The position numbers and the translations under genes are program-made. Shown piece after piece: positions 8,631 through 17,147 of a DNA stretch of 64,000 nt (position 1 is its first letter; every line of letters begins with the position of its first letter). Below the pieces are notes generated by a model, which did no database searches, was not told where the DNA came from, and saw only the letters and a program-made list of their open reading frames with translations. Source of the stretch: Paenibacillus sp. 453mf (GTDB taxonomy: Bacteria > Bacillota > Bacilli > Paenibacillales > Paenibacillaceae); the NCBI RefSeq assembly GCF_900116105.1, contig NZ_FPAC01000006.1, forward strand, positions 62,001 through 126,000, read 5' to 3'.

Positions 8631-9497
8631 ATGAATGCAATTAACGTTAAAGAAAAAAATCACGTTCTGTTCCAAATCTGCGTAGTCGGAGCTGGCGGAA
8701 ACGGGTCACATTTTGTTCGGACGTTGTTACAAACGATTTCAGGTTATCTGGCGGCCAATGAACGACCGCCGATCTCCTTCGATATTACCCTTATCGACGC
8801 AGATCGGGTGGAACAGAAGAATTTTCAACGGCAACTATTTGACCAAGATGACCTTGATGAATACAAGGTTGTTTCTCTGGTTGAGCGGTATGCCGATTAT
8901 TATGGTCTTGAAGTGAAGGCCGTTACGGAATTCGTAACGAGTCTCGAAATGCTCGCGAACTTATTTGGTTCTGGTGATCTTAATATCGGGCCTAATGTAC
9001 AAGTAGTTCCGATATTAGTCGGCCTTGTCGACAACAACAAGACGCGGCAGCTATTTGACGAGTTTTTTCACTCTGACCTGATTGAAGATTTGATTTGGAT
9101 TGATGCAGGCATTGAAGGGATTATGCTTTTTGACGATCCGTCGCCGGCAGAACTCCAGATGATCGAATTTAGCGGATTTGGCGGCCAGGTCGTATGCGGT
9201 TATAAGTTCCGTGGCGAAACCATTTTGGAACCAGTGACGAGGGTCTATCCCAACATCTTAGGGGATGAGAAGACTGAATTCCCTGGTCAGTCTTGCGGCG
9301 ATACAATCTTAAACAATCCGCAACGACTTCAGACGAATCAGATGGCTGCCCAGCTCACAATGACCTTATTGAATAACCTGATGGACAAGCAGAATATCTA
9401 CTTTCATAAGATTAACTTTAATGCTCAGTTTGCCCAATCCAAATCTACCTTTATTCAAAAGGATATCGTAGAGAAGTTCGAGGCGCTGCGCAAATGA
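8631..9497 (+). CDS. E1-like ThiF-family adenylyltransferase (PRTRC type)
   Basis: The 288-residue protein has the nucleotide-binding GAGGNG at 20-25. It also has the E1/ThiF signature DADRVEQKNFQRQLF (Asn64, Arg67, Gln68), DNNKTR at 134-139, and a cysteine in GQSCGD (Cys222) that could be the thioester site. The family adenylates the C-terminal glycine of a ubiquitin-like protein. The length equals a single ThiF domain, as in PRTRC ThiF proteins. SD GAGGTGA lies upstream, and the gene overlaps the next one by 4 bp. With E2-, JAB- and candidate modifier genes it makes a full conjugation set. Confidence 0.85.
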   Translation: MNAINVKEKNHVLFQICVVGAGGNGSHFVRTLLQTISGYLAANERPPISFDITLIDADRVEQKNFQRQLFDQDDLDEYKVVSLVERYADYYGLEVKAVTEFVTSLEMLANLFGSGDLNIGPNVQVVPILVGLVDNNKTRQLFDEFFHSDLIEDLIWIDAGIEGIMLFDDPSPAELQMIEFSGFGGQVVCGYKFRGETILEPVTRVYPNILGDEKTEFPGQSCGDTILNNPQRLQTNQMAAQLTMTLLNNLMDKQNIYFHKINFNAQFAQSKSTFIQKDIVEKFEALRK

Positions 9498-10660
9498 TTT
9501 TTAATATATCCGTTCATGGAAAGGAACTGGTGTCTTTGAGCGAAAATACTTACTTATCATATTTGGAAGCAATGAGAAAAACCATGGATGACAAGCTAAT
9601 TCCTATGAGAAGGAATTACGTGTATCACCTAGAGCAAATGAACGGATCCAGCTGGTTTTTAGTTGCCATCCTTCGTTCATTGTTTGATTTCAGGGGGTAT
9701 AAAGAGGTACGTCCGGATGAGATTGGTCTATTTAAGCTTATTAAATCTTCTGCAGTTATAACGTATTTAGGCTTTGCTGCTTACGGTGGAATAGGATATC
9801 TCTTTACTTTTGATTATACCAATATCGCAACATGGATTATTCCATTGTTGTGGTTGGCATTAAGGGTTTATTTGAATATAAAAGATATGGCTACTATTGG
9901 CCACCCACGATTTGATATTCGAACATACAAGTTTAAAAATAAAGAGGAGTTTGAAATCTTCTCCTCATTCCTGCAGAATAAGGATTTTACATACGATGGT
10001 CTTTATTCTTGGATACGCGATGAACTCATTATCAATGCGACGAGACGAGGGAACGAAATTTCTGAAATCCGGCAAGCATTCGAATCAAGTTCAGCTGAAC
10101 TTATGGTTAAAATTGAAGAATTGTCTACTTATCAAGAAGAAAACGAACTGTTAAACGTAGTTCTTGATAGGCTCGCGAAGTTTAGTCAGCAGACCTTAAC
10201 GGTATATAAGTTTGCTATAAGCGAGCTTTACAGGTTGTTAAAGGAAGAAGGGTTGTTTAACCCCTTCGACCTCAGAATCTGTTCTGACTTTTCTTTATTT
10301 GAATTACGAGGAGATACGTTGTACCGGCTCTATGAGCAAGGAAACTCAACAACCCCAATGCGAATTCCCATTAATGAACCGAAATACAGTACATGGGCAG
10401 CAGTAAGAGTTGTAAGAAATCAAACTTTCAGGGAGTACTCCGATCTGGACATCAAAGGCGAAGGAAGATTTGTGGACTCTTATCGTTTTGTGATAAAGGG
10501 TAGAGTATTTGTATATAGTTTCCACTTCAATAATGAGTCACGTGATCTTCGAAATATGATCGAATCACGTGAGATGTATCGTTTGGTACAAGGTATCCTG
10601 CTGCACTTGGAGGAGCGTGGAATGTTGCTCAACGAGGAGGAGAAGCAGAATGTTATCTGA
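9494..10660 (+). CDS. Membrane protein coupled to the E1-like gene (388 aa)
   Basis: The start overlaps the E1 stop (ATGA), so translation is coupled. Two hydrophobic segments lie at about 95-115 and 120-142 (AVITYLGFAAYGGIGYLFTF, then IATWIIPLLWLALRVYL). A helical cytosolic stretch (about 180-220) and a C-terminal domain follow. The family is not recognised. It could anchor the conjugation machinery to the membrane or be its target; that is inference from the overlap. Confidence 0.75.
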   Translation: MIFNISVHGKELVSLSENTYLSYLEAMRKTMDDKLIPMRRNYVYHLEQMNGSSWFLVAILRSLFDFRGYKEVRPDEIGLFKLIKSSAVITYLGFAAYGGIGYLFTFDYTNIATWIIPLLWLALRVYLNIKDMATIGHPRFDIRTYKFKNKEEFEIFSSFLQNKDFTYDGLYSWIRDELIINATRRGNEISEIRQAFESSSAELMVKIEELSTYQEENELLNVVLDRLAKFSQQTLTVYKFAISELYRLLKEEGLFNPFDLRICSDFSLFELRGDTLYRLYEQGNSTTPMRIPINEPKYSTWAAVRVVRNQTFREYSDLDIKGEGRFVDSYRFVIKGRVFVYSFHFNNESRDLRNMIESREMYRLVQGILLHLEERGMLLNEEEKQNVI

Positions 10661-10853
10661 AGGTGGATTAAGGAAACATGAAGATATAATTCGCGATATC
10701 CTTGGCGAATGCACTTGCAGAAATTGCTGCAATGGAGACCACGAAAAAGAAAGTCACAAATTAAGTGATGCTAAGAAAATCCTCACAAACCAAGGGCTCC
10801 TTATTAACCGGTTGAAGTCAATTGAGGCGGAAATTAAGGCTCCTCAATCGTAA
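10650..10853 (+). CDS. Small Cys-containing protein, last gene of operon
   Basis: The ATG at 10650 is used because GAGGAGGAG lies 7 nt upstream inside the preceding gene; an earlier in-frame ATG at 10569 has no SD. The 67-residue product has a cluster CTCRNCC that could bind a metal, followed by a lysine-rich helix. The family is not recognised. Confidence 0.65.
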   Translation: MLSEGGLRKHEDIIRDILGECTCRNCCNGDHEKESHKLSDAKKILTNQGLLINRLKSIEAEIKAPQS

Positions 10854-10872
10854 ACATTAAATAGCATTTTCC

Positions 10873-10919
10873 AAAAGAGCGGAATCAAAACAAACCTTTA
10901 TACCGCTCTTTTCCTTTTT
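10873..10919 (+). terminator. Operon terminator
   Basis: AAAAGAGCGG pairs with CCGCTCTTTT around a 20-nt loop and has a T-rich tail. It closes the 5.2-10.9 kb operon. Confidence 0.85.
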
Positions 10920-10974
10920 CTATTCTGTAGTGTATAATGACCTTATTAGATTTGTCTGAAGGGTTGTGATTGCA

Positions 10975-11130
10975 GTGGGGAAAGGAAAAAACCTAGTCTT
11001 TTTAGACACGAAGCGGTTTACTGTATCGGAGCTACCTTCATTGGAGAGTAAATTAATTGATTTGCTTGCTGAGAGAAAACAATTTCAAGATCATTTAAGA
11101 ACTAAAAGAGAAAGATTAAAAAACCGTTAA
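10975..11130 (+). CDS. 51-residue basic peptide
   Basis: GTG start with only a weak SD. The reading frame is coherent (KNLVFLDTKRFTVSELPSLE, then a Lys/Arg-rich helix KRERLKNR). A TATAAT-like box about 10930 and a terminator directly after the stop make it a plausible one-gene transcript. No family is recognised. Confidence 0.45.
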   Translation: MGKGKNLVFLDTKRFTVSELPSLESKLIDLLAERKQFQDHLRTKRERLKNR

Positions 11131-11163
11131 CCCAGCGACTAAACCTGGAGCTAGCGGTTTTAT
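11122..11163 (+). terminator. Intrinsic terminator
   Basis: AACCGTTAACCCAG pairs with CTGGAGCTAGCGGTT with small bulges, then TTTTAT. The 5' arm overlaps the stop of the 51-residue gene. Confidence 0.6.
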
Positions 11164-11286
11164 TCATGTATCCCTTATTTCGGACAAATTTTACTCACTC
11201 AGTTGAATTGGTTGAGATTATGCTACTATCCAAGATACCAAAACGGTGGTAATATTTAGCTATACCTTCAATTGTGCTGTTTTCTC

Positions 11287-11399
11287 TTGTCCCGGCATGC
11301 GCTAGGATAATTCTAATTCACTCAATGCGCTTTATCTTAAAGCGACCAATCTGTCTTTTGATGGAATTCTTTTTGGTCTATTAAGATAATGCGCTTTTT
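11287..11399 (+). promoter_or_regulatory. Family-1 leader RNA / attenuator, copy 5
   Basis: P1 is TTGTCC/GGATAA around CGGCATGCGCTA, followed by ATTCTAA. The terminator pairs ATGCGCTTTATCTTAA with TTAAGATAATGCGCTT, and the competitor is CGCTTT-atctt-AAAGCG. A second helix GACCAA/TTGGTC is perfect, followed by five T. From 11400 to 11594 no convincing gene is seen. An open frame to 11543 (LDLAIEGGCIAS...) lacks an SD. Confidence 0.8.
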
Positions 11400-11594
11400 G
11401 CTTTTGTCTAGTTAAAAATCCAGTAACTAACTTATTGGATCTGGCCATTGAAGGAGGCTGTATAGCTAGCCTGTGTCAGACAAGTGAGGATTTTTCAGCT
11501 GCAAATTTGGCCTCGCTTAGGAAGAGAGATATCAAGTTTCTCTAATGATTTGTTGAGATAGACAAAATTTAATTAAAAGGAGAGAAAATAGAAG

Positions 11595-11831
11595 ATGGAA
11601 AAACAAACGATTTTTGTTAGTGAAATGCCGGGCTCTAATCTGGTTTTGTTTCATGTAGTAGGGAGTCGGAGTTCAGACGTAATTACTAAAACTGAGGCAT
11701 TCAACCGTGGGGTTACAGAAATTAGAAAAGGGAATCTGCTATCCGGACCAGCTGCAATCTTAAATGAAATTCGATTAAAAGGACAAACAGAACTTGAATT
11801 TGACCTCGGACAAGCTGCATCATCAATCTGA
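11595..11831 (+). CDS. Small hypothetical protein (78 aa)
   Basis: ATG with AAAGGAGAG upstream. The product is a soluble beta/alpha protein (MEKQTIFVSEMPGSNLVLF..., ending DLGQAASSI). No motif is recognised. It is the first gene after leader copy 5 and is followed by a weak AAGAA/TTCTT hairpin with a T tail near 11860-11893. Confidence 0.65.
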   Translation: MEKQTIFVSEMPGSNLVLFHVVGSRSSDVITKTEAFNRGVTEIRKGNLLSGPAAILNEIRLKGQTELEFDLGQAASSI

Positions 11832-12000
11832 TAAAATAAATAAAATTAAGGAATCAAGAAAGACGTTAGCCTAACTCCAGGTTCTTTGTTTTTTATCCGG
11901 AGGGGAGATACAGGTTTACAAGCAAGTATTCCCTTCACCAATAGCAGATCACTAAAATGATAGAATATGAGATGATGCCTAATTTACTTTTTCTAAATTT

Positions 12001-12115
12001 CAAGTCTAGCCATGCGGCAGGACTTGTTCTAAAGCAAAATGCGCTTATTTATTAAGTGACCAAGATGTGTCTTATGACATCAATTCTGGGGTCTTTCTAA
12101 ATAAGCGCTTTTTTT
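12001..12115 (+). promoter_or_regulatory. Family-1 leader RNA / attenuator, copy 6
   Basis: P1 is a perfect CAAGTC (12001-12006)/GACTTG (12021-12026) around TAGCCATGCGGCAG, then TTCTAAA. The terminator is GCGCTTATTTA/TAAATAAGCGC with seven T. Second helix GACC/GGTC, inner hairpin GATGT/ACATC. It lies upstream of the first cytosine methyltransferase. The rest of the 11832-12345 gap holds only this leader and a second hairpin. Confidence 0.8.
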
Positions 12116-12287
12116 GTCTTTATAAATTCTTAGAGAAGTGAACATGTTTTACTGCTAAGCAGATTAATGATGTGAGAGTGCCTGGCTCGAACCAAGCGGT
12201 GGTCAGTTTTGCGTTTGAGTTGGTTATGCTAGGCCATTGATCATTCCAGTTAAGTTCTGGATTACTCGAATACATCTTCTGATGAAT

Positions 12288-12319
12288 AAGGCGACTACCT
12301 ATCGGGGTCGTTTGTTTTT
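12288..12319 (+). terminator. Second attenuator-like hairpin before methyltransferase 1
   Basis: GCGAC-ACC pairs with GG-GTCGT across a short loop and is followed by GTTTTT, only about 27 nt before the methyltransferase ATG. It could add a second attenuation step or hold the weak SD of that gene. Confidence 0.5.
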
Positions 12320-12345
12320 AATACAAAAGAATGGGGATTTGAGCC

Positions 12346-13785
12346 ATGGAAGCATGTAGACAGAATGACCTGAAAGTGAAGTTGATTCGCAATATTCGGA
12401 CCAGTGAAAAAGCAGGGAACACATGGATCTTCCTAGAACCAACCGTGCTGGAGGCAGGGAACTTTAATGTGGGTGACGGGGTCCATATGACGATTGAACG
12501 GGACGCTTTAATCTTTACGAAGACGGATGACAAGACTCACATAATCTCGAAGCGAAAACGAGCGGGATGGAAGAGGGAACGTCCGTTAATGGATAAATGC
12601 AATCGAGAAATTAGTGCTGTTATCAAAGCAAGGGAACAAATCGATATCTTGGTTTCTGAAGGCATGCTGGTCATTAGGCATTCTCGCAGTTTTGACCTAG
12701 CTTATATCCGTACTCCAATGCTGATGGGGTCTGAACAAAAGAAAATTCGAACACTTTCGGTGCCGGGAGGAGCAGGTGTGGGCCTTGCCTGTCTTGTGGA
12801 TCTAGGAGCATATGGCCCAGTTGGATCGCTTGATGTTTGGGCTGAAGCCATAGACGTATATCGTCACAATTTCAGAAACAGCTTATCTTTGTTCACTGAT
12901 CTCAGGAACATTCATAGTAGCCTAATCCCGGAGTCCGATCTTGTATTTCTTTCCCCTGAGTGCGTTGAGTTTAGTATGCTTGGTACTCGTAAGGAGGACA
13001 TCTCGACTGCCTTAAGTCCTCATTACGCTAGGATCGTTTATGCATCTGGAGCAGATTATGTATTGATCGAACAAGTCGTGCCGTATTATAAGTCCCGAGC
13101 GTTTGAGCAACTTAATTCTTTGCTGAGCATTAAGTTTCCATATACCACAGGTCCTGTCATGATTGACGCCTACGATATGGGAAGCGTTGCTGGCCGACGT
13201 AGAGGGTACTGCGTATACAGCACTCGATCGCTGGATAGTTTTAAGATGCCGACACCACCGAAAATCCCTGAACATCGTCGTCCTACGCTAAAACAGGTAC
13301 TAAAAGGGTTTAACGTTGAGCAAGGAAATTGGAAACCAATTAAAGGAACTGTGATGGAGGGATTACTAAATAAGAAAGGTAACAATAATTTTCGTGCTGA
13401 GTCGAATCATACCCTTGTCACTCTCGATAGTACTAGGTTAGCGGCCTTTGTTACTTCGTACCGTAAGGTACAAGTAACAAGCTCATATTTAACGCACCCT
13501 GATAATCCATTGTGGTGGAGAATTTTCGAACCGCATGAAATTTCTAGGATCATGGGTATTCCTGATTGGTTTGAATTTGATGATGAAATTTCCAGTGATG
13601 CGACCAAAACAAAACTGCTTGGTCAAAGTTGTGACGGTAATGTCCTCCGCTCGATTGGTACTGAACTGGCTACTTATATAATGGGCAACTGGCTAAGAGA
13701 TAGGTTAAATAGTGATAGACTAGATAATACATTATTTCACAAACCAAAGTTTGTAGAAGAAAAAGGACAGTTAAGCTTGTTCTAA
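12346..13785 (+). CDS. DNA (cytosine-5) methyltransferase with C-terminal clamp motif
   Basis: The 479-residue protein shows a divergent motif I (LSVPGGAGVGLACL, about 137-150) and catalytic motif IV SPECVEFS with Cys206. Motif VI is IEQV in place of the usual ENV, and motif VIII is AGRRRGY. The family transfers a methyl group from SAM to cytosine C5. Residues 1-110 form an extra beta domain (PTVLEAGNFNVGDGV) resembling AbrB/SymE-type barrels. The last five residues are QLSLF, a sliding-clamp-binding consensus. No restriction enzyme lies nearby. A weak SD and leader copy 6 suggest tight control. Confidence 0.8.
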   Translation: MEACRQNDLKVKLIRNIRTSEKAGNTWIFLEPTVLEAGNFNVGDGVHMTIERDALIFTKTDDKTHIISKRKRAGWKRERPLMDKCNREISAVIKAREQIDILVSEGMLVIRHSRSFDLAYIRTPMLMGSEQKKIRTLSVPGGAGVGLACLVDLGAYGPVGSLDVWAEAIDVYRHNFRNSLSLFTDLRNIHSSLIPESDLVFLSPECVEFSMLGTRKEDISTALSPHYARIVYASGADYVLIEQVVPYYKSRAFEQLNSLLSIKFPYTTGPVMIDAYDMGSVAGRRRGYCVYSTRSLDSFKMPTPPKIPEHRRPTLKQVLKGFNVEQGNWKPIKGTVMEGLLNKKGNNNFRAESNHTLVTLDSTRLAAFVTSYRKVQVTSSYLTHPDNPLWWRIFEPHEISRIMGIPDWFEFDDEISSDATKTKLLGQSCDGNVLRSIGTELATYIMGNWLRDRLNSDRLDNTLFHKPKFVEEKGQLSLF

Positions 13786-13807
13786 ATATTGATAAATAAT
13801 GATTTGT

Positions 13808-13846
13808 AAAGGGAATGACAGATTTTTTGTCACTCCCTTTATTATT
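13808..13846 (+). terminator. Intrinsic terminator
   Basis: AAAGGGAATGACA pairs with TGTCACTCCCTTT, then ATTATTT. It separates methyltransferase 1 from the PP-loop gene, which starts 20 nt later. Confidence 0.8.
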
Positions 13847-13865
13847 TATAAGGAGAGTGGGTTAA

Positions 13866-15155
13866 TTGGAAAATGGACAACTTACGCTATCATTTGAAAC
13901 AGAGAATGTTGAAATTAAGGTAGAGCGGGAAATCGATATAATACGTGATCGTGACTGCACAATTAACACACCAGTTAATCATGGTAACAAACCACTTCCT
14001 ATCTACGGAAATAGGATTTCGATAATCCCTACATTACCAGGTCGTACCGATACACCGCACATGCGAAAGCATTACTTAGAAAAAACGGATCCATTGGAAA
14101 CGTATGATCTATTTTTTGTATTATTTTCGGGAGGGAAAGATTCTGTAGCAGCGGCATTAAATTTACTTGAACTAGGTGTGCCTCCTAAGAAAATTATTCT
14201 TCTCCATCACGATATTGATGGAAATTCAAAGAGGAAAATGGACTGGCCGGTAACAAAAAATTACTGCAGAGCATTTGCAGAGGCATTCGGTCTAGAGATT
14301 AGATTTTCATTCCGTGAGGGAGGATTCTGGGGGGAGGTTTATCGTTATGGATCTAAACAACCTGTTCAGTTTCAAGACGCTGATGGTTCAATGAGACGGA
14401 TTGAACCTTCAGCGTGGACCAGGAGTTTGGAACTAAAAAGACTAATGGATCAAGCTGAAGCAGAAGATAATCTGGAGTTATACAAGTTATACGAAGAAGA
14501 ACTTCGTAGTTATGGATATCGATTCAAATTTCCAGCAAAAGGAGCAAACCTTCAGACAAGGTATTGCAGCGGCATCCTGAAAATTGAAGTAGGTTGTGTA
14601 GCCATCACTCACCAAGTTGACACTAAGCGAGATTGCAAGATTATGGTTGTAAGTGGTGAGAGGAGAGGTGAAAGTACTAACCGATCCAAATATAATATGA
14701 TGGAGCTCCATAGAACCCACGCACCTATTCGTAATAAGCGTGTTGTTCACCACTTCAGAAGTATAATTGATTTTTCCGAGAAAGATGTGTGGGAAGTACT
14801 TCGAAGAAATAGAGTAGTCCCACATCCATGCTACACGGTAGGGTGGGGTAGAGCTTCGTGTGCTTGCTGTATATTTAGTTCGCCTTCGCATTTTGCTGGT
14901 ATCAAGGATATTCTCCCTGATTACTACCAGAATCTACGTCTAGCAGAGCAAGAGCTTCAGTTTACATTAGACAACAACAAGTCGATCGATGAATTCGTTG
15001 GTGACGCGGAAAGCTGCGTTGTTCACTCTGAGAAGAAAGCGATCCATCAGCTGCTTACGGGAGAAATTAAAGCCCAAGATATCATTCTCCCTCTTGATGC
15101 AGAATGGAATTACCCTGCAGGTGCTTTCCGGCATGGGATCGGTGGTCCTTGCTAA
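13866..15155 (+). CDS. PAPS-reductase-like PP-loop ATPase with N-terminal clamp motif
   Basis: TTG start with AAGGAGAGTG upstream; 429 residues. The PP-loop SGGKDS (about 89-94) identifies the PAPS-reductase/ATP-pyrophosphatase superfamily. Further family features are HHDIDG, RYCSGILK, SGERRGES and the cysteine cluster CACC in GRASCACCIF. Such proteins occur in phages and mobile elements and activate substrates by adenylation, often in sulfur chemistry. Residues 5-10 read QLTLSF, which fits the hexapeptide form of the clamp-binding motif. Its setting among methyltransferases suggests nucleic-acid modification; the substrate is unknown. Confidence 0.8.
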   Translation: MENGQLTLSFETENVEIKVEREIDIIRDRDCTINTPVNHGNKPLPIYGNRISIIPTLPGRTDTPHMRKHYLEKTDPLETYDLFFVLFSGGKDSVAAALNLLELGVPPKKIILLHHDIDGNSKRKMDWPVTKNYCRAFAEAFGLEIRFSFREGGFWGEVYRYGSKQPVQFQDADGSMRRIEPSAWTRSLELKRLMDQAEAEDNLELYKLYEEELRSYGYRFKFPAKGANLQTRYCSGILKIEVGCVAITHQVDTKRDCKIMVVSGERRGESTNRSKYNMMELHRTHAPIRNKRVVHHFRSIIDFSEKDVWEVLRRNRVVPHPCYTVGWGRASCACCIFSSPSHFAGIKDILPDYYQNLRLAEQELQFTLDNNKSIDEFVGDAESCVVHSEKKAIHQLLTGEIKAQDIILPLDAEWNYPAGAFRHGIGGPC

Positions 15156-15167
15156 TCTAATTTTCAA

Positions 15168-15200
15168 AGAGGCTCTCTTTAACAAGAGGGCTTCTTCTGT
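15168..15200 (+). terminator. Intrinsic terminator
   Basis: AGAGGCTCTCTT pairs with AAGAGGGCTTCT around a 4-nt loop just after the PP-loop gene. The T tail is short. Confidence 0.7.
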
Positions 15201-15269
15201 ATACTTAACTTTTGAAGGGAAGGATGGTATGATAAGAAACATACCTTGCTATTCTCTATGTTCTACTAT

Positions 15270-15392
15270 GTCCAGTCATGCGACCTATGGACTTATTCTA
15301 TCTGCGAATGACGCTTAATTACAGCGTATCAATCTTCAATGGGGCAGTCTGCTCAATTAGATTGGTGATCTGTGATTAGGCGTTATTTTTTT
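15270..15392 (+). promoter_or_regulatory. Family-1 leader RNA / attenuator, copy 7
   Basis: P1 is GTCCA/TGGAC with CATGCG in the loop, followed by ATTCTA. The terminator is TGACGCTTAATTACA/TGTGATTAGGCGTTA with G-U pairs; the competitor is ACGCT-taattac-AGCGT; second helix ATCAATCT/AGATTGGT; then seven T. ACAACCCAA lies at 15399-15407. A promoter-like TGGTATGATA stands near 15224. Confidence 0.8.
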
Positions 15393-15438
15393 GCCTAAAC
15401 AACCCAATATAATCCAATTAAGGAGAGTGAATTATCTG

Positions 15439-15471
15439 ATGAGACAGTCGGTAAGAACCAATGAGCGATAA
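15439..15471 (+). CDS. Mini-ORF (10 codons) after leader 7
   Basis: ATG with AAGGAGAGTG about 9 nt upstream encodes MRQSVRTNER and stops. A second mini-ORF (15535-15576, MEDNYSMVVYNEN) with SD GGGAGGA overlaps the methyltransferase start. These look like leader peptides that affect translation of the enzyme downstream. Confidence 0.45.
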   Translation: MRQSVRTNER

Positions 15472-15532
15472 ATAATCTACTAAGATAATTAATTGAAGAG
15501 AATGGTTCTAATTTTGATTAAAGGGAGGAAGA

Positions 15533-15556
15533 CCATGGAGGATAATTACTCCATGG
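15533..15556 (+). promoter_or_regulatory. Hairpin masking the SD of methyltransferase 2
   Basis: CCATGGAG pairs perfectly with CTCCATGG around GATAATTA. The 5' arm contains the GGAG nearest the methyltransferase start at 15566 as well as the ATG of a 13-codon mini-ORF. Translation of the mini-ORF would melt the hairpin, so translational coupling is likely. Confidence 0.6.
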
Positions 15557-15565
15557 TTGTCTATA

Positions 15566-17020
15566 ATGAAAATTAAGGAAAACATTAAACTTATCCTTCA
15601 GAAGGTTTATCAAGTGAGTAAAAAGAAAGAGACGCCCCGCATATGGCTACAGCATCTAGTATGTGAAGCCAGCGGCTTCGTTCCTGGGGAAGAACTTCAC
15701 ATTCGGATGGATGAAGAAGCTAAGGAAATCTTGATTCAAAACCGGGAGTTTGAGGATGCCGATGAACACGATGTACATCAAGTGCACGTTTCTTCACGTG
15801 TAAATAAGACCAGTGGGGCACTTCGACCTCTTGTTGATTCAGCGAGAGAATCATATGCATCGATTATCTCCGTGCAAGACAAAGTAGAGATCTGTGTTTA
15901 TAGTCTTGGAGATTACTCGCGAGTCGTGGTTCGCCCATTGCGTTTTAGACTGTTCAATACTGAGACTTTAGATGTACCAAGTGATGAGCGCATTCGGTTG
16001 CTATCTATAGCAGCTGGCTGTGGAATTGGGACAGTTTACTTCCGGGACTCAAATTATTTTTCCCCAGTCATGGAGATAGAGTTAGAGGAAGATTCTGCAG
16101 AAAACCTGAAGCTGAACTATCCTAATTCATTCCTTTTTAACGGGGACATTCGTGATTGCAACGTAGTTGCAAAGGCGGATGTGGCATTGGTGAGTTTACC
16201 ATGCAATCAGCACAGCTCATTAGGAGAAGGAGAACAGGGGGTATTTCAGAATCTAGCTTTGGCTACTAGTAAAATTATTAAGGCTGCAGAACCGAAAATC
16301 GTATTTTTTGAGAACGTTCCTGAATATTATAAGACTCGATCTTATACTGATCTGCAGGAACTTATTCTTTCCGATTTTCCATTTTGGGTTGGGCCAGTAA
16401 AACTAGAAAGTCATGACTTTGGATCAATCGCCAAACGTGAGAGAAGTTATTCTATTGCATTTCGTCATCAAGACGATATGTTAGAATTCCGTGTTCCGAC
16501 TCCTCCCAAAAAGGTGAGGAAGAAGAAACTTAAGGAGTTCCTCGACCCGAAAGGGACGGAGCATGAGTGGAAATCGCTCGACAAATGGTTCGCCTTTTTC
16601 AATTCGAAAAAAGAGAAGAATAATGCATGGGCAGATAGGTCGACTGAACTTACATTCGTTGATGAAAATAGTACAGTATTGCAATGTATTCCAAAACGTT
16701 ATCGATCCCATAGCGCGAGCAATTCTTACGTGTTACATCCAGATAAGAATCAATGGAGGTTCTTATCTATCAACGAATTGCGCCGAATTTTCGGTATACC
16801 AGAAGATTTTCAATTCTCTGTCCATACTCCTGTTTGGAGGATATACGAACAAATTGGACAGTCCGCTTGCGGAAGAGTCTTTCGGGCCTTCGCTAATGAA
16901 ATTGCAACTGTGTTCTTTAAATCTATGTTCAAGAAGCCGGCGGATAAGAAGGAGGCAGTTGATACTAGTATGCCCTTATCCATGGATTCTGACGGCCAAT
17001 TACACTTGCTTATGATGTAA
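15566..17020 (+). CDS. Second DNA (cytosine-5) methyltransferase
   Basis: The 484-residue protein is a paralogue of the enzyme at 12346 with the same layout. An N-terminal beta domain (LVCEASGFVPGEEL) is followed by motif I LLSIAAGCGIG, motif IV SLPCNQHSSLG with the catalytic Cys in a more standard PC, motif VI ENV (FFENVPEYYKTRSY) and motif VIII IAKRERSY. The C-terminus QLHLLMM is a looser clamp-type motif. ATG 15566 is preferred; TTG 15557 lies in frame. Divergence from the first paralogue suggests a different target sequence. Confidence 0.85.
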   Translation: MKIKENIKLILQKVYQVSKKKETPRIWLQHLVCEASGFVPGEELHIRMDEEAKEILIQNREFEDADEHDVHQVHVSSRVNKTSGALRPLVDSARESYASIISVQDKVEICVYSLGDYSRVVVRPLRFRLFNTETLDVPSDERIRLLSIAAGCGIGTVYFRDSNYFSPVMEIELEEDSAENLKLNYPNSFLFNGDIRDCNVVAKADVALVSLPCNQHSSLGEGEQGVFQNLALATSKIIKAAEPKIVFFENVPEYYKTRSYTDLQELILSDFPFWVGPVKLESHDFGSIAKRERSYSIAFRHQDDMLEFRVPTPPKKVRKKKLKEFLDPKGTEHEWKSLDKWFAFFNSKKEKNNAWADRSTELTFVDENSTVLQCIPKRYRSHSASNSYVLHPDKNQWRFLSINELRRIFGIPEDFQFSVHTPVWRIYEQIGQSACGRVFRAFANEIATVFFKSMFKKPADKKEAVDTSMPLSMDSDGQLHLLMM

Positions 17021-17045
17021 AAAGTCAAATCGCTAGATATATTAT

Positions 17046-17079
17046 AGGGGGACCTGCAGATCGCACGGCCCCCCTTTTT
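17046..17079 (+). terminator. Intrinsic terminator
   Basis: AGGGGG with inner TGC pairs with GCA and CCCCCC, then five T, 25 nt after methyltransferase 2. Confidence 0.8.
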
Positions 17080-17147
17080 GTTTTCAATATTGTTAGCAAG
17101 TGTTATAATATCAACATATCTTTGTTTTCTTATTTGCTGCATACATA

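Noticed and set aside
12346..17020. Restriction-modification systems
   Set aside because: Four methyltransferases are present in the window but no recognisable restriction endonuclease is paired with any of them.
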